Source: Chondrus crispus (Eukaryota; Rhodophyta; Florideophyceae; Gigartinales; Gigartinaceae). Taken from it: 64,000 nucleotides of DNA. The position numbers were made by a program, and so were the translations under genes. Shown in pieces: positions 22,302-33,975 of the stretch; position 1 is the stretch's first letter; every line of letters starts with the position of its first letter. The stretch is taken from positions 1-64,000 of the forward strand of contig NW_005179149.1 of the NCBI RefSeq assembly GCF_000350225.1, read 5' to 3'. Under the pieces are notes generated by a model. That model worked only from the letters and a program-made list of their open reading frames with translations, did no database searches and was not told the DNA's origin.

Positions 22302-24183
22302 CCGGGCAGCTAGAAAACTACTATTCCACATACGCAGCTAAAGTCTGCAAGGATATGAGTGACTACAAGTAGTAGTAGATTAAGGCAAGCTGTTTGGTGC
22401 ACCGCGGTCTGTGACCCTGGCCTCCAAAAGGACCCCCGCTTTGCTTCGTTCACGGATCTGGTTTTTGTGGGCAGATCACCTCTGGCGCTATATGACACCC
22501 TCATCTGTGCTCTCCAATGCACGCCAATAGGAACCTCATCCTGACCACGCCTCTGTCTCAAAGGGAGAGTTGGTCGTCAGATTTGATACGCCTACAGATC
22601 TACATCCTTTTTCCCTCTGAATCCTAGACACAGTCACGTTGGTCTATGGTACCTTGGGTACTGCCTTGAGTTCTTTCGGTACCACTTGCCTGCTCATAGT
22701 CAGCTCAACGATGCAGGGTACCCACCGAGGTTCGAACCCGGGACCCCTGACATCGGAGATGGTTCTGTAGCCGTGAAAGCTATTGACGTTAATTCAATAG
22801 CTCCTCGTTTGCGCAATATCTAGAACCCGTGCTTGAACTACGCTGATTGGCGCGGATGTCGGTCTCCGTCTAACCGAGGGGGCCGTGTGGGCTACACTAC
22901 AGCACTACTTTAGAAGTCATTTGATTTTAGTAGTTTAAGGTACGACAGTAACAATAGTTCATTGGCGCTGGGTACTTGCTGCATGCATTGCTGTAATGAT
23001 ATTATGGTACGAAATTTTAGATATTTTACGGATCTTTTCCGTGGCCACCTACTGGCCAGGATACTGTGTTTTCTTACACTAAGGTGACCCGGCTAACCAA
23101 TTCAGGGTTTCGATGCCGGTGAGGCCACAAAAATGCCGCGCCACCACCCACGCGACGTGGTAGCGGACACACGCTCTCAAAATCACATAATAAACAGACG
23201 GCCCATCCTAAGCCACTGAACAAAGACTCGCTCACAGAACTTCCACAGCCATTATTGTAACAGGCGGGCGTCGAGAACCCCGCCCGTCTACAGTGGTAAC
23301 ATGTGAACCCACACGGTGGATACGTAACCAGCAGAGGCGTAAGGGGCCACGTGGGCGCCCACGTGTAATAAGTGGCGCCCGCTAGTATGGTTGTACACGT
23401 GTTGCACGACCGATCGGTGGGTTAGTAGAGTAGTTGAATTTAGGTTTCTGTAAGCTACAGTAAGCTGGATACAGTAAGTACAGCTACTATAGTCCGTCCG
23501 GAGCCACCATCCCGCTGGGTGGTATAGTATAGGGAGACTCGCGGCTGGCGGTAAAGTGAGGCAAGGAAGCCTCCCCTTATTTCCTACCCTAGACCCTTTG
23601 ACCGTACGAAAAGTAAGTTACCAACGTTTTCAGCTCCCAGCGGCTATACTGACCTATACTGCGCATGGTCAGTGCGATGTACCTCCCTTGATTTGTGCTT
23701 CCTACAGTTCAGACTATTCTACCTGACGCTCCGGCATATCGGTCCGCCAGGCTCCCTCCTTTCGAAGAAGACTGTCCTGTCTTTCCGTTCACGGATTAGC
23801 GATCCCAGCACTTGAATCACAGTAAAGACAGGGGCATCGGAGAGAAAAACTATCCTCAGTCCCGCTTGGTTCCGGTGCTTTCCATACTTTTCCGATACAC
23901 ACATGACCTCTTCCATTCACTGCCTTGCGTCTAAACTCCGTCTTGCTAAGCACACTTTACGGATCTCAGGCCAGGCAGCCTGTTAGTTTTCTACAGTAAC
24001 TAGCAATCCGCGGAAGGAATCAACTTTTTGATTTGAGGCAGTGCTTTCATCATTACAACGAAGGATGGGAGCGCTGGGTCAGCTACTAACGGGAACAAAG
24101 CGATACGGTCCGGCATACTAGCATGGAAAGCGATTGAGGCGCGACGGCCCCGGAGCACCAAAACGGAAACGCTTGTTCTGTCC
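22302..24183. other. Gene-poor stretch; possible LTR remnant and a tRNA-like box
   Basis: No supported gene. At 22,727-22,747 the minus strand reads a T-arm-like CCGGGTTCGAACCTCGG, including a B-box GGTTCGAAC, but no matching anticodon and acceptor arms could be built, so it is at most a tRNA-derived remnant. At about 23,254-23,600 the sequence has LTR-like character: it starts TGTAACAGGCGGG and has CACGTG-rich palindromes near 23,350-23,372. No second end was identified. Confidence 0.35.
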
Positions 24184-24633
24184 ATGGAGAAGCGCGAGGT
24201 TTATGAGCGCGCCATCTCCGAAAAGAACTCCGATGGAAGTATGGACATTTTGCTTACAACGAGCTGCGACTTTACCCCCAAAACATCTTTTCATATTTCT
24301 GGTTTAGGGGATTGTGCCGCAAACGTTGAGAACATGGCGGAACAGCATCTGAAGGACTGTACCAAATGTAAAGCTCGTGTCAATGTTGATGACTACGAGC
24401 AAGGAAAGATCGATCGGGAGATCCAGAACCTCAACATGGCAACGTATGACGCGAGGGAAACGTTGAAGATGCACGTTTGGGACCTCGGTTTGAAGTATAA
24501 GTCTGTCCTTGAAAACTGTCGATACTCGGAATTCATCAAGAAGAAAAGTGAGCTTGCCGTTGAGTACATTTTCGAGGGCGTTGAGCACATTATCAAGGGC
24601 GTTTCTCACAGTGATCTAAAACCACATGTTTAG
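24184..24633 (+). CDS. Unrecognised 149-residue protein, possibly a gene fragment
   Basis: The frame runs from ATG at 24,184 to a TAG at 24,631. The protein is hydrophilic, with a possible zinc-binding pair CTKC near residue 60 (HLKDCTKCKARV) and a helical C-terminal half. No known domain was recognised. In the same frame after the stop, coding-like sequence goes on for about 45 codons (HHLGVGVGNKYHLC, CETCRSKG), so the stop may be premature and this the start of a longer, dead gene. Equally it could be a real small gene. Confidence 0.35.
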   Translation: MEKREVYERAISEKNSDGSMDILLTTSCDFTPKTSFHISGLGDCAANVENMAEQHLKDCTKCKARVNVDDYEQGKIDREIQNLNMATYDARETLKMHVWDLGLKYKSVLENCRYSEFIKKKSELAVEYIFEGVEHIIKGVSHSDLKPHV

Positions 24634-26139
24634 CACTATCAAACTGAACTGGGACAAGAGATTCGAGAAAATTTAAAGCATCATCTAGGAGTTGGCGTAG
24701 GAAACAAGTATCATTTGTGTAATCACTTCTGTGAAACGTGCCGAAGCAAAGGTCTCCGATTCCGATAAATACTTCTTCAAGCCTGTTCTGTTTGGCGAAA
24801 ACGCGAAACGACCCGAAAAGAAGACGCCCCAATCATAGAAACGCCAACAAAAGAGGCGCACCTGCGGACGCTGATAAAGATGACACGGACCAGAAACGAA
24901 ACGACAAAACGGATAATTGGGGACATACGGGACACCGAAAACTACCCGGTTGTTTGAATTGGAACTCGAACTGGTTGGGCAAGATTTTCCTCAACTACTG
25001 CCCATTCTCTTCCGCAGAAGAGATGCGCAAGTTGAAGACCGAGAAATATGAGAGGAAGTGATTGCGCAAAGACAATGAGTCTAACACGAAATGCAAACCG
25101 AATTTAAAAAATGCTTCTTTGCGACAGTTCAGAAACGGTAGCTTGGGACGCAACACATCGCTGCTCAAAGGAACTTCTTATGATACTGCGGCTGATTCTG
25201 TATTACTAGGCGACAAAGGCGACGGCGAAAACTTCATCACTCCATTTGAGTTTTTGGCATTCCGTCGTGCCAATCTGAACAGTCGTGTACACGACACGTT
25301 AACGTTAACATCATGGTGCGTCCGTACAGTTTTGGCAATGCCAGCCCAGCTGCTTCACCACTACCTTTCACAAGATGGATACAGGCCGACCGCTCCCTAT
25401 GAGTAGTACATTCCCCCAGCTAAATGGTACGCAAGGGAAAGTGGTTTGTGAGCTAGCAAGAGGTTGAATACGGGTACTTTGGCCGTGATTTACTGTCATC
25501 TTTCGGCTTGGTCAATTAAGAACTTAGAACCGCCGCTCGTAGTAGCTCCGACTAAAATTAAATGTACCCGATCAACCCAATGGCAAGGGCTACGACGATT
25601 ACGCATCCGCAAATCCGAATACACCATCCATTCATTGCATGCTACGAGAGCGCGCCCTTTGCAGCAAATTTCATAGCCGTGGAGGTGTGTATGATGATTG
25701 TTTGGAGGACAGCGAAGTTTATGTAGATATCGCAGAAGGCCCCGATGAGGATTAGGAAACTGCACTTGATGCCCTGTCTGATACGGGGCAGACGGAAAAT
25801 GGGCAGAACGACGTTGGTTGCTCACGTTTTGCAGTAATTCTCAACCAGCACATGTCTGTTTTCGGCTCCGGCTTGGAAAATACCCCCAGCCGAAGTCCTG
25901 CCAATGAGGGTAAGAATAGACCCAAGATAGCGCCCTATCTATGTAGGGGCAAGGCTATACCAACGGAAGCAGAGAAAGCTTCCGGACAAATAAGTCGATA
26001 CACTTCGTTCTGTAGATTTTTTGTCGACATGTCAACCGCAGAATGGCAAGCTACTATTCTCCTGATACCGAAGCACGACTCAAAGGCAAAGTTTAATGCA
26101 ATACCGGGGTCTACAGGGAGTGAAAAGAAAGGAAAGTAA
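24634..26139 (+). pseudogene. Decayed coding remnant of unknown identity
   Basis: Several stretches read like protein but lie in different frames with stops between. The clearest is 25,580-26,139, open except for a TAG at 25,753-25,755. It encodes an acidic segment (YDDYASANP, EDSEVYVDIAEGPDED) followed by a basic tail ending at a TAA. A TVKRAEAKVSDSDKYFFKP-like piece lies near 24,735. No family was recognised. A multi-exon gene is an alternative to a pseudogene, because splice sites cannot be excluded. Confidence 0.3.
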
Positions 26140-26540
26140 TGGAGTATTACAAAGTAGTCCGGGTTGGGGGACACAAAAGTGAAAATTTGCACAGTTTTAA
26201 ATTTTAACCATTAAAATTTATTTAGTTACTTAATTACCATTAATTTAGCTCACAGGAGATTAGATTTTGGTTCTGGGGCCACAAGATACTGTAGTGGCTC
26301 CGGCGGGGCGATATATACTCAAGCTCATTGACCACTAAGTCAGTAATGGTAACCAAGTTACCGGAAGTTGAATCTCGCCTTCGTCAGAGACCGCTCCCAT
26401 TTAGAGAGGCGCTTCTTTTCTACGCAGCCAACGTTTCCCTGCTGCACTCTGGGTTCCCTTTTTCCATATCCATTTACCATTTTTGTCTCTATTTCTATCT
26501 CTAGCTCCATTTCTATCTCTAGTTCTTTTACATTTTGTTC

Positions 26541-26630
26541 GTGCCATCGGCTTCAGTTGCGGCCGATCCGCTGTAGGTGTTTCTAGCCATTGGACAACAC
26601 GTGGGTGTAGCGCTGCTACTGTGTCCTGAC
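26541..26630. repeat. Direct repeat, copy 1
   Basis: Starts GTGCCATCGGCTTC and contains TAGGTGTTTC, CAACACGT and GGTGTAGCGCTGCTACT. A second copy lies at 26,728-26,812 in the same orientation, about 85% similar by eye. Confidence 0.7.
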
Positions 26631-26727
26631 TCCGTCGGAGTCTGTTGCGACGAGACCTCCGTCGATGGTCTTATCGCGTGTGCGTAAAACAGCATTGGTA
26701 CACTGTCTGGTGTTTCTTTCTAAGTTA

Positions 26728-26812
26728 GTGCCATCGGCTTCGGTTGTGACCGAGTTGGTGTAGGTGTTTCGGCCATCGGCCAACACGTCGGTGTAGCGCT
26801 GCTACTATGACC
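26728..26812. repeat. Direct repeat, copy 2
   Basis: Second copy of the repeat at 26,541, in the same orientation. Spacing between starts is 187 bp. No gene is seen in the surrounding 26,200-29,800. Confidence 0.7.
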
Positions 26813-29804
26813 TCATACCTCGGGGATCCATTGCCACGGCCCTGTCGATGATCACGTTGCGTATTCAAGGAGTCGAAGACGCTCATCGGGCATTGGCCTT
26901 ACAACCCAGTGGATCAGGGTAATCTACCTAGACGCTCCCCACACTCTTCGAGCACCCGTCTTCGCAAGTCTCTACCACACTAATCCCGGGCCGGGCACTT
27001 CTCTTTGCCCTCTCTTCTTTTGGGATCAGAGATGCTGCTAGCGGCAAACCCGCTGAAAAGGGGAAGGGAGGGTTGGACGCTCCGTAGAGCCGTACCATGA
27101 GCAGTTGTTGTTACTGTGGCTGTTGTTTTGTCAGACCGTCGGGCCTTGGTCTCTGATACGCGCATTGCACTGCACTCCCCCATCATTGGGTCTGCCGTCA
27201 CTGCCAACCGATTAAAATTCACCCAAATCACTCCATCGCCTTCCACCGTAACCAGTCACATCAAAGGCTGCCGACCGATGCGATTCGGCGAAATATTTCT
27301 TAAAAATCATCAAAAAGGATACCACGAAGGCGGCAAATCAATTAAGACATACCAGTCTGTTTTTATATATTCTAAACTAGAGCGCCCTGTCAGTAGTCAG
27401 TTTTGCGCCCTTGGCGTTCGAGAACCTGAGCACATAGCTTAGACGTACTGTGAACAAACCTATGCAGCAATGCTGGTTCCGATTTCGTCCATTCAAGCTT
27501 GATGACCTTCTCAGCTCTTGTACAGTATTAAGATGCCTTAAATTTGCATAAAATGTTCGAACGAAGATATCTGATATATTGACAAAGCGATTAAGGTCTG
27601 GGCTACGCGCAGGTCAAGGCAGAAGCTCTATTTTTCTTCGTAAACAACTCCATAGTCACCCTTTCTTGTGTTTGACTGCGTTATCCTGCTGATTAATATA
27701 GTCTGCGGTATAAAGGAGGCTTGAGAAAGTTAACAGAAAGTCATCTATAGTTCTTATGTAGTCGTGCCAGTTTTAGTTATCCCGCAATATCGCTAATTCG
27801 GAAGTTAAGTGCTCAGTAAATGCACCCCAAACCATCACTCCGCCTTCTCCTTTTTGGAGTGCGGAAAAAGCTTATTCTTGTTAGGAATATCATGCCAGTA
27901 GTAGACAAAGCCGTTCAGGCAATCATGGTTAAAATAGTTCTCATCAGAGAACACAACTTAACCTCACCGCGCCGGAGTCCATGCATGTCGTTGAAGAGCA
28001 AAGCTCATCCTGTCCTCTGAGTGGAGTTTTGTCAGTGGTGGAACGCACTCCTGCTTGACATACTTCAGATGATTTGAGGGGGAAAGTATCTGCCGTACCA
28101 TGTGTGCGGTAATTAGAAGTTGTAGACTCCTTTGTACGTGAAATGCTTCCCTCAATATCCGCCGTCGCGTTTGCTCCCCAATTTTAGCGTCACTTGGGTT
28201 CCCGTAGTCTGATCCGTACTGTGAGGGACAAGCGAGCAGTTCGTTGCTTACATCTCTGGACCGATTTTCTGCTTCAATATTGCAGACACAGATTTTCGGA
28301 TCTTTGACAAATCCATAATTACAACTTGCTCTTCCTTCGTGAGATACTTACCCTTCCCCATCATTCAATCTTCAATGCCTTTCGAAATGTTGAAAACTGT
28401 TACACGAATCTGTCTTGACTCGCTTTGATGTTAAGTCTTGTTTTATTTGACTTAAGTTTATACAATGAGGCGCCTGTCGTAGTTGAACCCCCGGATGCTA
28501 TTAGCCGCCATCAGATTTGTCGGCATAGGGGGTTTGAAAAGAGGAAAGGGCGGTATTGAACAGTTCAGGCTTGAAACCGATGCTCCCACTACAGTAGTAT
28601 CGGCCCGTCACTGCAAGTCAGGAAGGAAAACCACGGTATGAATGTCTTTTCAATTTTACTTCGTATAAACATACCGTAAATGTTCTTCCGATACGGACAG
28701 ACTCTTCCATTTTTTAAAAAGTTGGCATAGAACTACACTAAAGTTCTATTCCATCCTAGAAAGATCTGGCATAAGAGGAGTACATTATCCAATAGACGTA
28801 AAAGGGATGGATCGGGGATTGAAAGAAAAGGACATAACTGATGTTACGGAGATCAGTTCTAGACTAAAGTGATAATTCATTACAGTCTAGATTCCACTAT
28901 ATCGTTCTATGTAACATCAAAGATTTCTATAAAAGGTGTTGAGTTCGGACGGGGAATGAAATAGAGGGCAAACCATAACTACTGAGAAGCCCTGAGAGAC
29001 CTCAACCTGCAACCTCAAGTGTGTCCAACTTAATAACTTCTTTGCAAAAGCCATTCAACAGGAGTCAATTTTTTCATCTTATTAACGCTGCGCACCGCTA
29101 AACATACGGCCGTATAGTGCCGCACTGTGAGTTGAAATGCATAGATTTGGGGGTTTCGTAATTGATATGCGGCAGTGTACGTACGATAGAAGGCCTTAGC
29201 AAATCTGCCACGTAGAACTAATTTTTACGGTGGGACCTTTTACGAATACTGTAAAGATGACACAGCACTCCATTTGACAGGAGGATTACATTTAGTGTAG
29301 AGTAAGTAGGACTTTAACAAATGGTCGAAGATGCTTATGGTTTGTGACCTAAGGACCCTGAACTTATGAACCAACAAAACCAGTGCAACACTGTTCCAAA
29401 CCCGTGCTCAGCAGCAGTTTCGACGCTAGCCTACTACTTCTCGTTTTACCTTGGTAGTTCTATTTATCGACCATCTATCCACATCTCAAGCAACCCTCCG
29501 GACAGCCGCGCTTGCGGTCTCCCGAGAGCAGATTATGAGAACAGCCATTGTCTGCAGTACAGCAAAGTTGACGAGTGCACTCTTCCTTTCTGTTGTGGGG
29601 TTCTTCTCGCATCAAAGTCCAGGTTCCTCACGGTATTGTTTATATCCGCAACGAAGTATCTAGTTTCTATCCGACCAAGCGTTATCAATCATGAAAATAA
29701 GCAAATTTTATTTCTTTTCAACTTTAATGGCCACAGTTTCTATTTTTGTTTCGTAGATTGACTGTGTTTAACTTTATCTGATGTTAGAACCGAATAGAAA
29801 GCCC
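26813..29804. other. About 3 kb without a supported gene
   Basis: Only short frames occur and none looks like protein. Base composition drops to AT-rich past 27,500. Nothing else was recognised. Confidence 0.5.
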
Positions 29805-29807
29805 TTA

Positions 29808-30430
29808 GAGCACCCCTACTGGTTTAGTTGTATTTCGAGGATAAATATGAGAAATTTAGCGTTTGGAGATAGCGATTCTAGGCGCAACACTACCGGTTAG
29901 AGGGCAAATTCAAACGTTTTGTGCAGTGATTGGCTCTTTCGGCAGCCGTGGTCATCCAGTACGAGAGATGATAGTGGTGGTGCTGTACGGATATACTGTG
30001 GGGGACGTCTCCGGTTCCCATCTCCTCAAGCCCGACATGACACCATCATGCTCTGGAGGAAGGGCAGGGAGGAGAGAACGAGGAAGGGGAGAAGGGAAGG
30101 CGTCAGAAAGAATGCAGGAGGGTGGCAGTGGCGGGTAAATTCAGCTTGGGATGGGGGTGTTGGGGGTGTTCCCTGTGCGCAGAGAACATTGCTCGCGTCA
30201 AGTCAATAGAATTGGCGTGGGTTTTTGGTAATTTTTCCAAGTGGCGCAATTCTACTCGCATCTATATTTGCGCAAATGAGTAAATCTGTCTCCATCCGGT
30301 CGGCTGCTTGGAGATGGATTTACTCAAAATGGTAATTTTTAGAGATACTCACTCCACTAGAGTTGCTCGTGACCAAATCTATCTCCAAAAATCAAAAATT
30401 TACTCATTTACTCAACCACTAGGGGTGCTC
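29808..30430. mobile_element. MITE with TTA target duplication
   Basis: The 623-bp element begins GAGCACCCCTACTGGTTTAG and ends with the inverted counterpart (CTCAACCACTAGGGGTGCTC). It is flanked on both sides by TTA (29,805-29,807 and 30,431-30,433). A 3-bp TTA duplication fits PIF/Harbinger-type MITEs. Inside are subterminal GAGTAAAT/ATTTACTC repeats, a hairpin at about 30,276-30,323, and a purine-rich AGGGAGGAGAG-like tract near 30,055-30,130. It has no transposase, so it is non-autonomous. Confidence 0.75.
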
Positions 30431-30464
30431 TTAACGCAATTTTCCATGCTACTGACATACAATT

Positions 30465-30677
30465 AGCTTTAAGAAAATGCTTACTGTAAGTCGACCTTTT
30501 CTTTTGAAACCCTTCATATGCATCAACGAGTTAGTTTTCACTTGAATCGATAAGCAATGCTTTACCTGTGGTGATGGACTTTTGGTTTAAAAACAGAAGT
30601 AAAATCGCGAGTTGCGTTCTTTAGAAAAATTAAAATATCTCTTGTCCTCATATGAGTACTAACGGTCCGATAGAAAC
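30465..30677 (-). repeat. Terminus of a CCTCATATGAGG-family element
   Basis: The reverse complement closely matches 63,600-63,822, including the outer end GTTTCTATCGGACCGTTAGT, a CTCATATGAGGAC-like palindrome (one mismatch here), and an internal GGTTTAAAAA / CATCAACGAGTT region. The outer end lies at 30,677 followed by TA. The inner end and the opposite terminus were not found. Confidence 0.65.
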
Positions 30678-31089
30678 TAGCTGGAATCTTCTAAGTCAGT
30701 TGCACACAAGGACGGGCATCTCACTGCATAAGGGTGTTGAAACCCTTCGACTGACATCAGCCGAAGAACGGTACCCTTCCAGTCGGTTTAAATTTGGGTA
30801 CGTGTCAATTTTGGGCGAGCTTGCAGTTTTCGCGGCTTCGTGGGAGTCAGGCAAAATCCCTGCTCGCGGGAAGGATTTTTGCTTACCTGCACGCGCAACA
30901 GCGCCTTTTTTCTTTCAGATGCTCTGTAAGCCTTGGCCTCTATGTAAAAGCGAGCGTATGATCCAACGGCGACCTGTTTTTGCCCTAAAAATACAGCAGA
31001 CCCAAGGGAGGGCACCGGACGTCATGCCCCCGTCAATGCGTCACCAGACGCGCGCTCTGGCTGTGGTCGCCTCTGCTCACAAGAAATGA

Positions 31090-32823
31090 GTCACAGCCAA
31101 AAAGCATGCTGTCAAGTTTCTCAAGCAGGGAAAATCACGGAGGACTATCGCACAATTGACTGGTCTTTCCAAAGGATCAGTCTTCAGTCTCAAGAAGCTG
31201 ATCGACGAGGAGAGGTGGGATGAACTTGCACAGCATTTTCATCTGGAGAAGTCGGGGAAGGTCGGCGCCCCGAGAGTGCTAACGACGGATGAGGAGCGTA
31301 TGATCGTGGAGAGACTTAAATACAGTGCCAAGAAAGGATTCGAAGTAGTTTGCAAACACCCACGCCAGGTCATGGGAGATGTCGCTAACGATGGACGTGA
31401 CAGGGCATATAAGAACTTCTACCCGAACGGGTATTCAGTCAGATCCTTCCGTGCCCGCCACCGTGACCTGACCTTTAGGAACTCCGAAAACAAAGAGGCC
31501 GTAAAACTGAAGGGCGAACGTTTTGAGCACGTTGATTCTTTTTTTCCATTCTGGAGACTGTCAAGAGTATGCACCCTGGCATTCTCCGTGATGGCCGTCG
31601 AATATGGAAGACGGACGTGACAGCCATCAATGTCACATTCGGCGAGCGTATAAAGGTCTTCGGCCCGCCCAATACTCATCACGGCGGCTTCGTAGCCTCC
31701 ATGCCTGATGGAGCCGGTAAGCACATCACTGCCGTGATTGCAGTTTCGGCTGACGGCCTGACTGCCCCGCCCTTTTTAATCATAGCTGGCAAGAAGGTAA
31801 TGCAGAAATGGATCGACCCACTTGACCCTTCGTTTCGTGAGGAACATCCCGACTGCGACATGTTCATGCCGCCTGAATGAATGCCTGCAGACGCTATTAA
31901 GGTCACTGAGAATGGTTCCATGGGGATGGCTATTCTACCTGCTTTTATAAAGAACCTTGACAACTTTGTACGCAACGTTTCCGGAGTCAAGAACTCTTAC
32001 CTCCTCACTATGGATGGTCACGGCTCTCGTAACGGGTATGCATGGCTGGAGCAGTGCGAGGAAGTGGGCTGCGAGGTCGTACAGTCTCCTACGAATACGT
32101 CTCACTTTCTTCAGCCGTGCAACCAAATGATAAACAAACGCTTCAAGAGCTCCCTTCGAGCCATCCAAGACAAGTTCGCCGAGACCTGCCTAATCGATGC
32201 GGGCTCAGTCAACTGCAGCTTGGCCTGCGCTGTATACGCTCATCAGTCGATAACCGAAGTCGATATCCGGAAGTCGTTCTTCACGTGCGGTCTCTTCCCT
32301 TTTTGACGGCATTTTGCAGCTCAACTCAGGGGCTTCAAGACGGAGGAAGATGTTGGGCCGTCCAACGGAGATTTTATTAACCTTTCCACTCACGAAACCA
32401 GAGGCCCTTCTGCAGAAGTGGCCGGTGCTGCGGTACAGCGCCAACACGACGCGGCGACCGAGTCGAAGATTGCTGCTATCATGGTGCAGAATGCCGGAAG
32501 CGCATCTAAGATACAGCAGATTGAGATGACATTGAATAATACACGTACTACAAACAACATCCTCATGCACCGCATCTCGCCCCCCGGTCCATCCCGAAGT
32601 CCACCAACGCTAAAAAAGGCCTACTTTCCACAGCAGTGCACCGGCCGACTGGCTGACGACAGCCGATCTGTTGCAACAGCGAAAGGACGGTGAGGCGTGC
32701 AAGGCTGCCGAGGTTGCAGCCAAGAAAGACCGAAAGGACGCTACTCTGCATAAACAAAAAGAAGCGTTTAAGGCGAAACAGATGCGGGTGGACGAGAAGC
32801 GTGCAAAAGCGCTCGCTAAATAA
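31090..32823 (+). pseudogene. pogo-type DDE_1 transposase, decayed
   Basis: The N-terminal part has a helix-turn-helix (KHAVKFLKQGKSRRTIAQL, then GLSKGSVFSLKKL). The catalytic region has GKHITAVIAVSADGLT...PPFLIIAGKK, then YLLTMDGHGSRN (catalytic Asp), then TNTSHFLQPCNQMINKRFK. This arrangement is typical of the pogo/CENP-B-like DDE_1 transposases of the Tc1/mariner superfamily. A Lys/Ala-rich coiled tail (AAEVAAKKDRKDA) ends at 32,823. Breaks: a stop near 31,087, a frameshift near 31,560-31,610, a TGA at 31,878-31,880, a TGA at 32,304-32,306 and a frameshift near 32,640. No terminal repeats were found. Confidence 0.75.
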
Positions 32824-33083
32824 CAATGCTGTGATCATATCGCAGTGGCAGCGGCTGGCTCCGCGTCCATCCCCGATGCCCTCGCTAACTCCTTCTCCCC
32901 GGGAACCCCCTCGGCGCAAACTGCCCCAGGGCTTTCTGCAGTTGCTGAAGTCCATGCCCGTACGCGCGCTTGAGCAGTGCTCGCAGACCCCAGTGCCCAA
33001 AATTAGCAGTGCGCACTTTTGAGCTCCCCTTCGAAAGATAGTCACCTCGTCATTCAGCCATCCGTTTGCCATTTAGCCTGATT

Positions 33084-33249
33084 TTCGCGTTTGTGTACAC
33101 GGAGTGTATGCTGGTGAAGAATTATTAAAGGATAGCGAGCTGGTGTAATTACTGTCAGCATGCCGAACGTCGCCGTTGCGAATCTCTGCGTTGCACTTGA
33201 GAGAGCTCCCGCGGTATCCTTCGCAACCCCCGCCGTCCCCGGCATGTCT
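33084..33249 (+). repeat. Left flanking repeat of the YR retrotransposon
   Basis: Starts TTCGCGTTTGTGTACACGGA and ends near CCCCGGCATGTCT. It matches 37,106-37,277 with scattered substitutions and a short indel (an extra ACCCGT-like insert in the right copy). Confidence 0.75.
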
Positions 33250-33330
33250 TTTCTCTTTGACAGAGAAATTCTCCCTTTCGACCGGGTGGTGACACATTCT
33301 GTAGGACACACACAGCGTGTCTAGACGAAG

Positions 33331-33975
33331 ATGCCGGACAACAACGACGCCATCTCCCCGGCTGCGCCGCGAGCGGCTGTGCGGGCAGCCTGGGCTACCG
33401 CTAAGCCGAACCGCCGAGATTACGGCATGGTCGTCACCGAGCTGAATTCGTCGAAGTTAGTGGGCGAGGGAAGCATTTTCGAGCGGAGGCCTCATGTGCC
33501 GGTTACACACATGAAGTACCTTAAGCCCCCTGCGAATGCTTTCCTCGCTGATCTGAGGTCTAAGGATCGTCAATCCGCTAAGGAATGGGAATACGTAAAC
33601 GCTGCTGGAGTCTGCTCTGAGCTCGGACTCGCGGCACTGGAACTTGCGAAGACCCAAGACGGAGATACCGAGGACTTGGGACGCAGGCTCACACTTGCTC
33701 AGCAATCCTTTGCTGCAGCCCTCGAAGTTCTGTCCATGAGGGCACAGTACTTTCGAGACATCACTGAGCAAGGTGTTGAAGCCGCGCGCCAGATGTCCTT
33801 TCTTGTTGAGCAGGGACACGATGCCGTCTTCTCCGAGTCATACAGGACTGCTAGGGAGGCTCTTACCACTGGTCTGGAGACCGAGACTGCTAAACAGCTC
33901 GCTAAGACTCGTATGGAGAAGGTGGCGGGAAATAAGGGAACAGGTGGCTCCTCTGGGGCTGCCCCGTCAGAGTGA
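33331..33975 (+). CDS. Gag-like ORF1 of the YR retrotransposon
   Basis: An uninterrupted 214-residue frame from ATG to TGA. It is rich in Ala, Glu and Lys and predicted mostly helical, with an Ala/Gln-rich middle (RRLTLAQQSFAAALEVLSMR) and a Gly/Ser tail. No nucleic-acid-binding motif was recognised. Its place, first ORF before RT with pol sequence starting at its stop codon, matches the gag-like ORF of DIRS-class elements. Function is inferred from position only. Confidence 0.6.
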   Translation: MPDNNDAISPAAPRAAVRAAWATAKPNRRDYGMVVTELNSSKLVGEGSIFERRPHVPVTHMKYLKPPANAFLADLRSKDRQSAKEWEYVNAAGVCSELGLAALELAKTQDGDTEDLGRRLTLAQQSFAAALEVLSMRAQYFRDITEQGVEAARQMSFLVEQGHDAVFSESYRTAREALTTGLETETAKQLAKTRMEKVAGNKGTGGSSGAAPSE

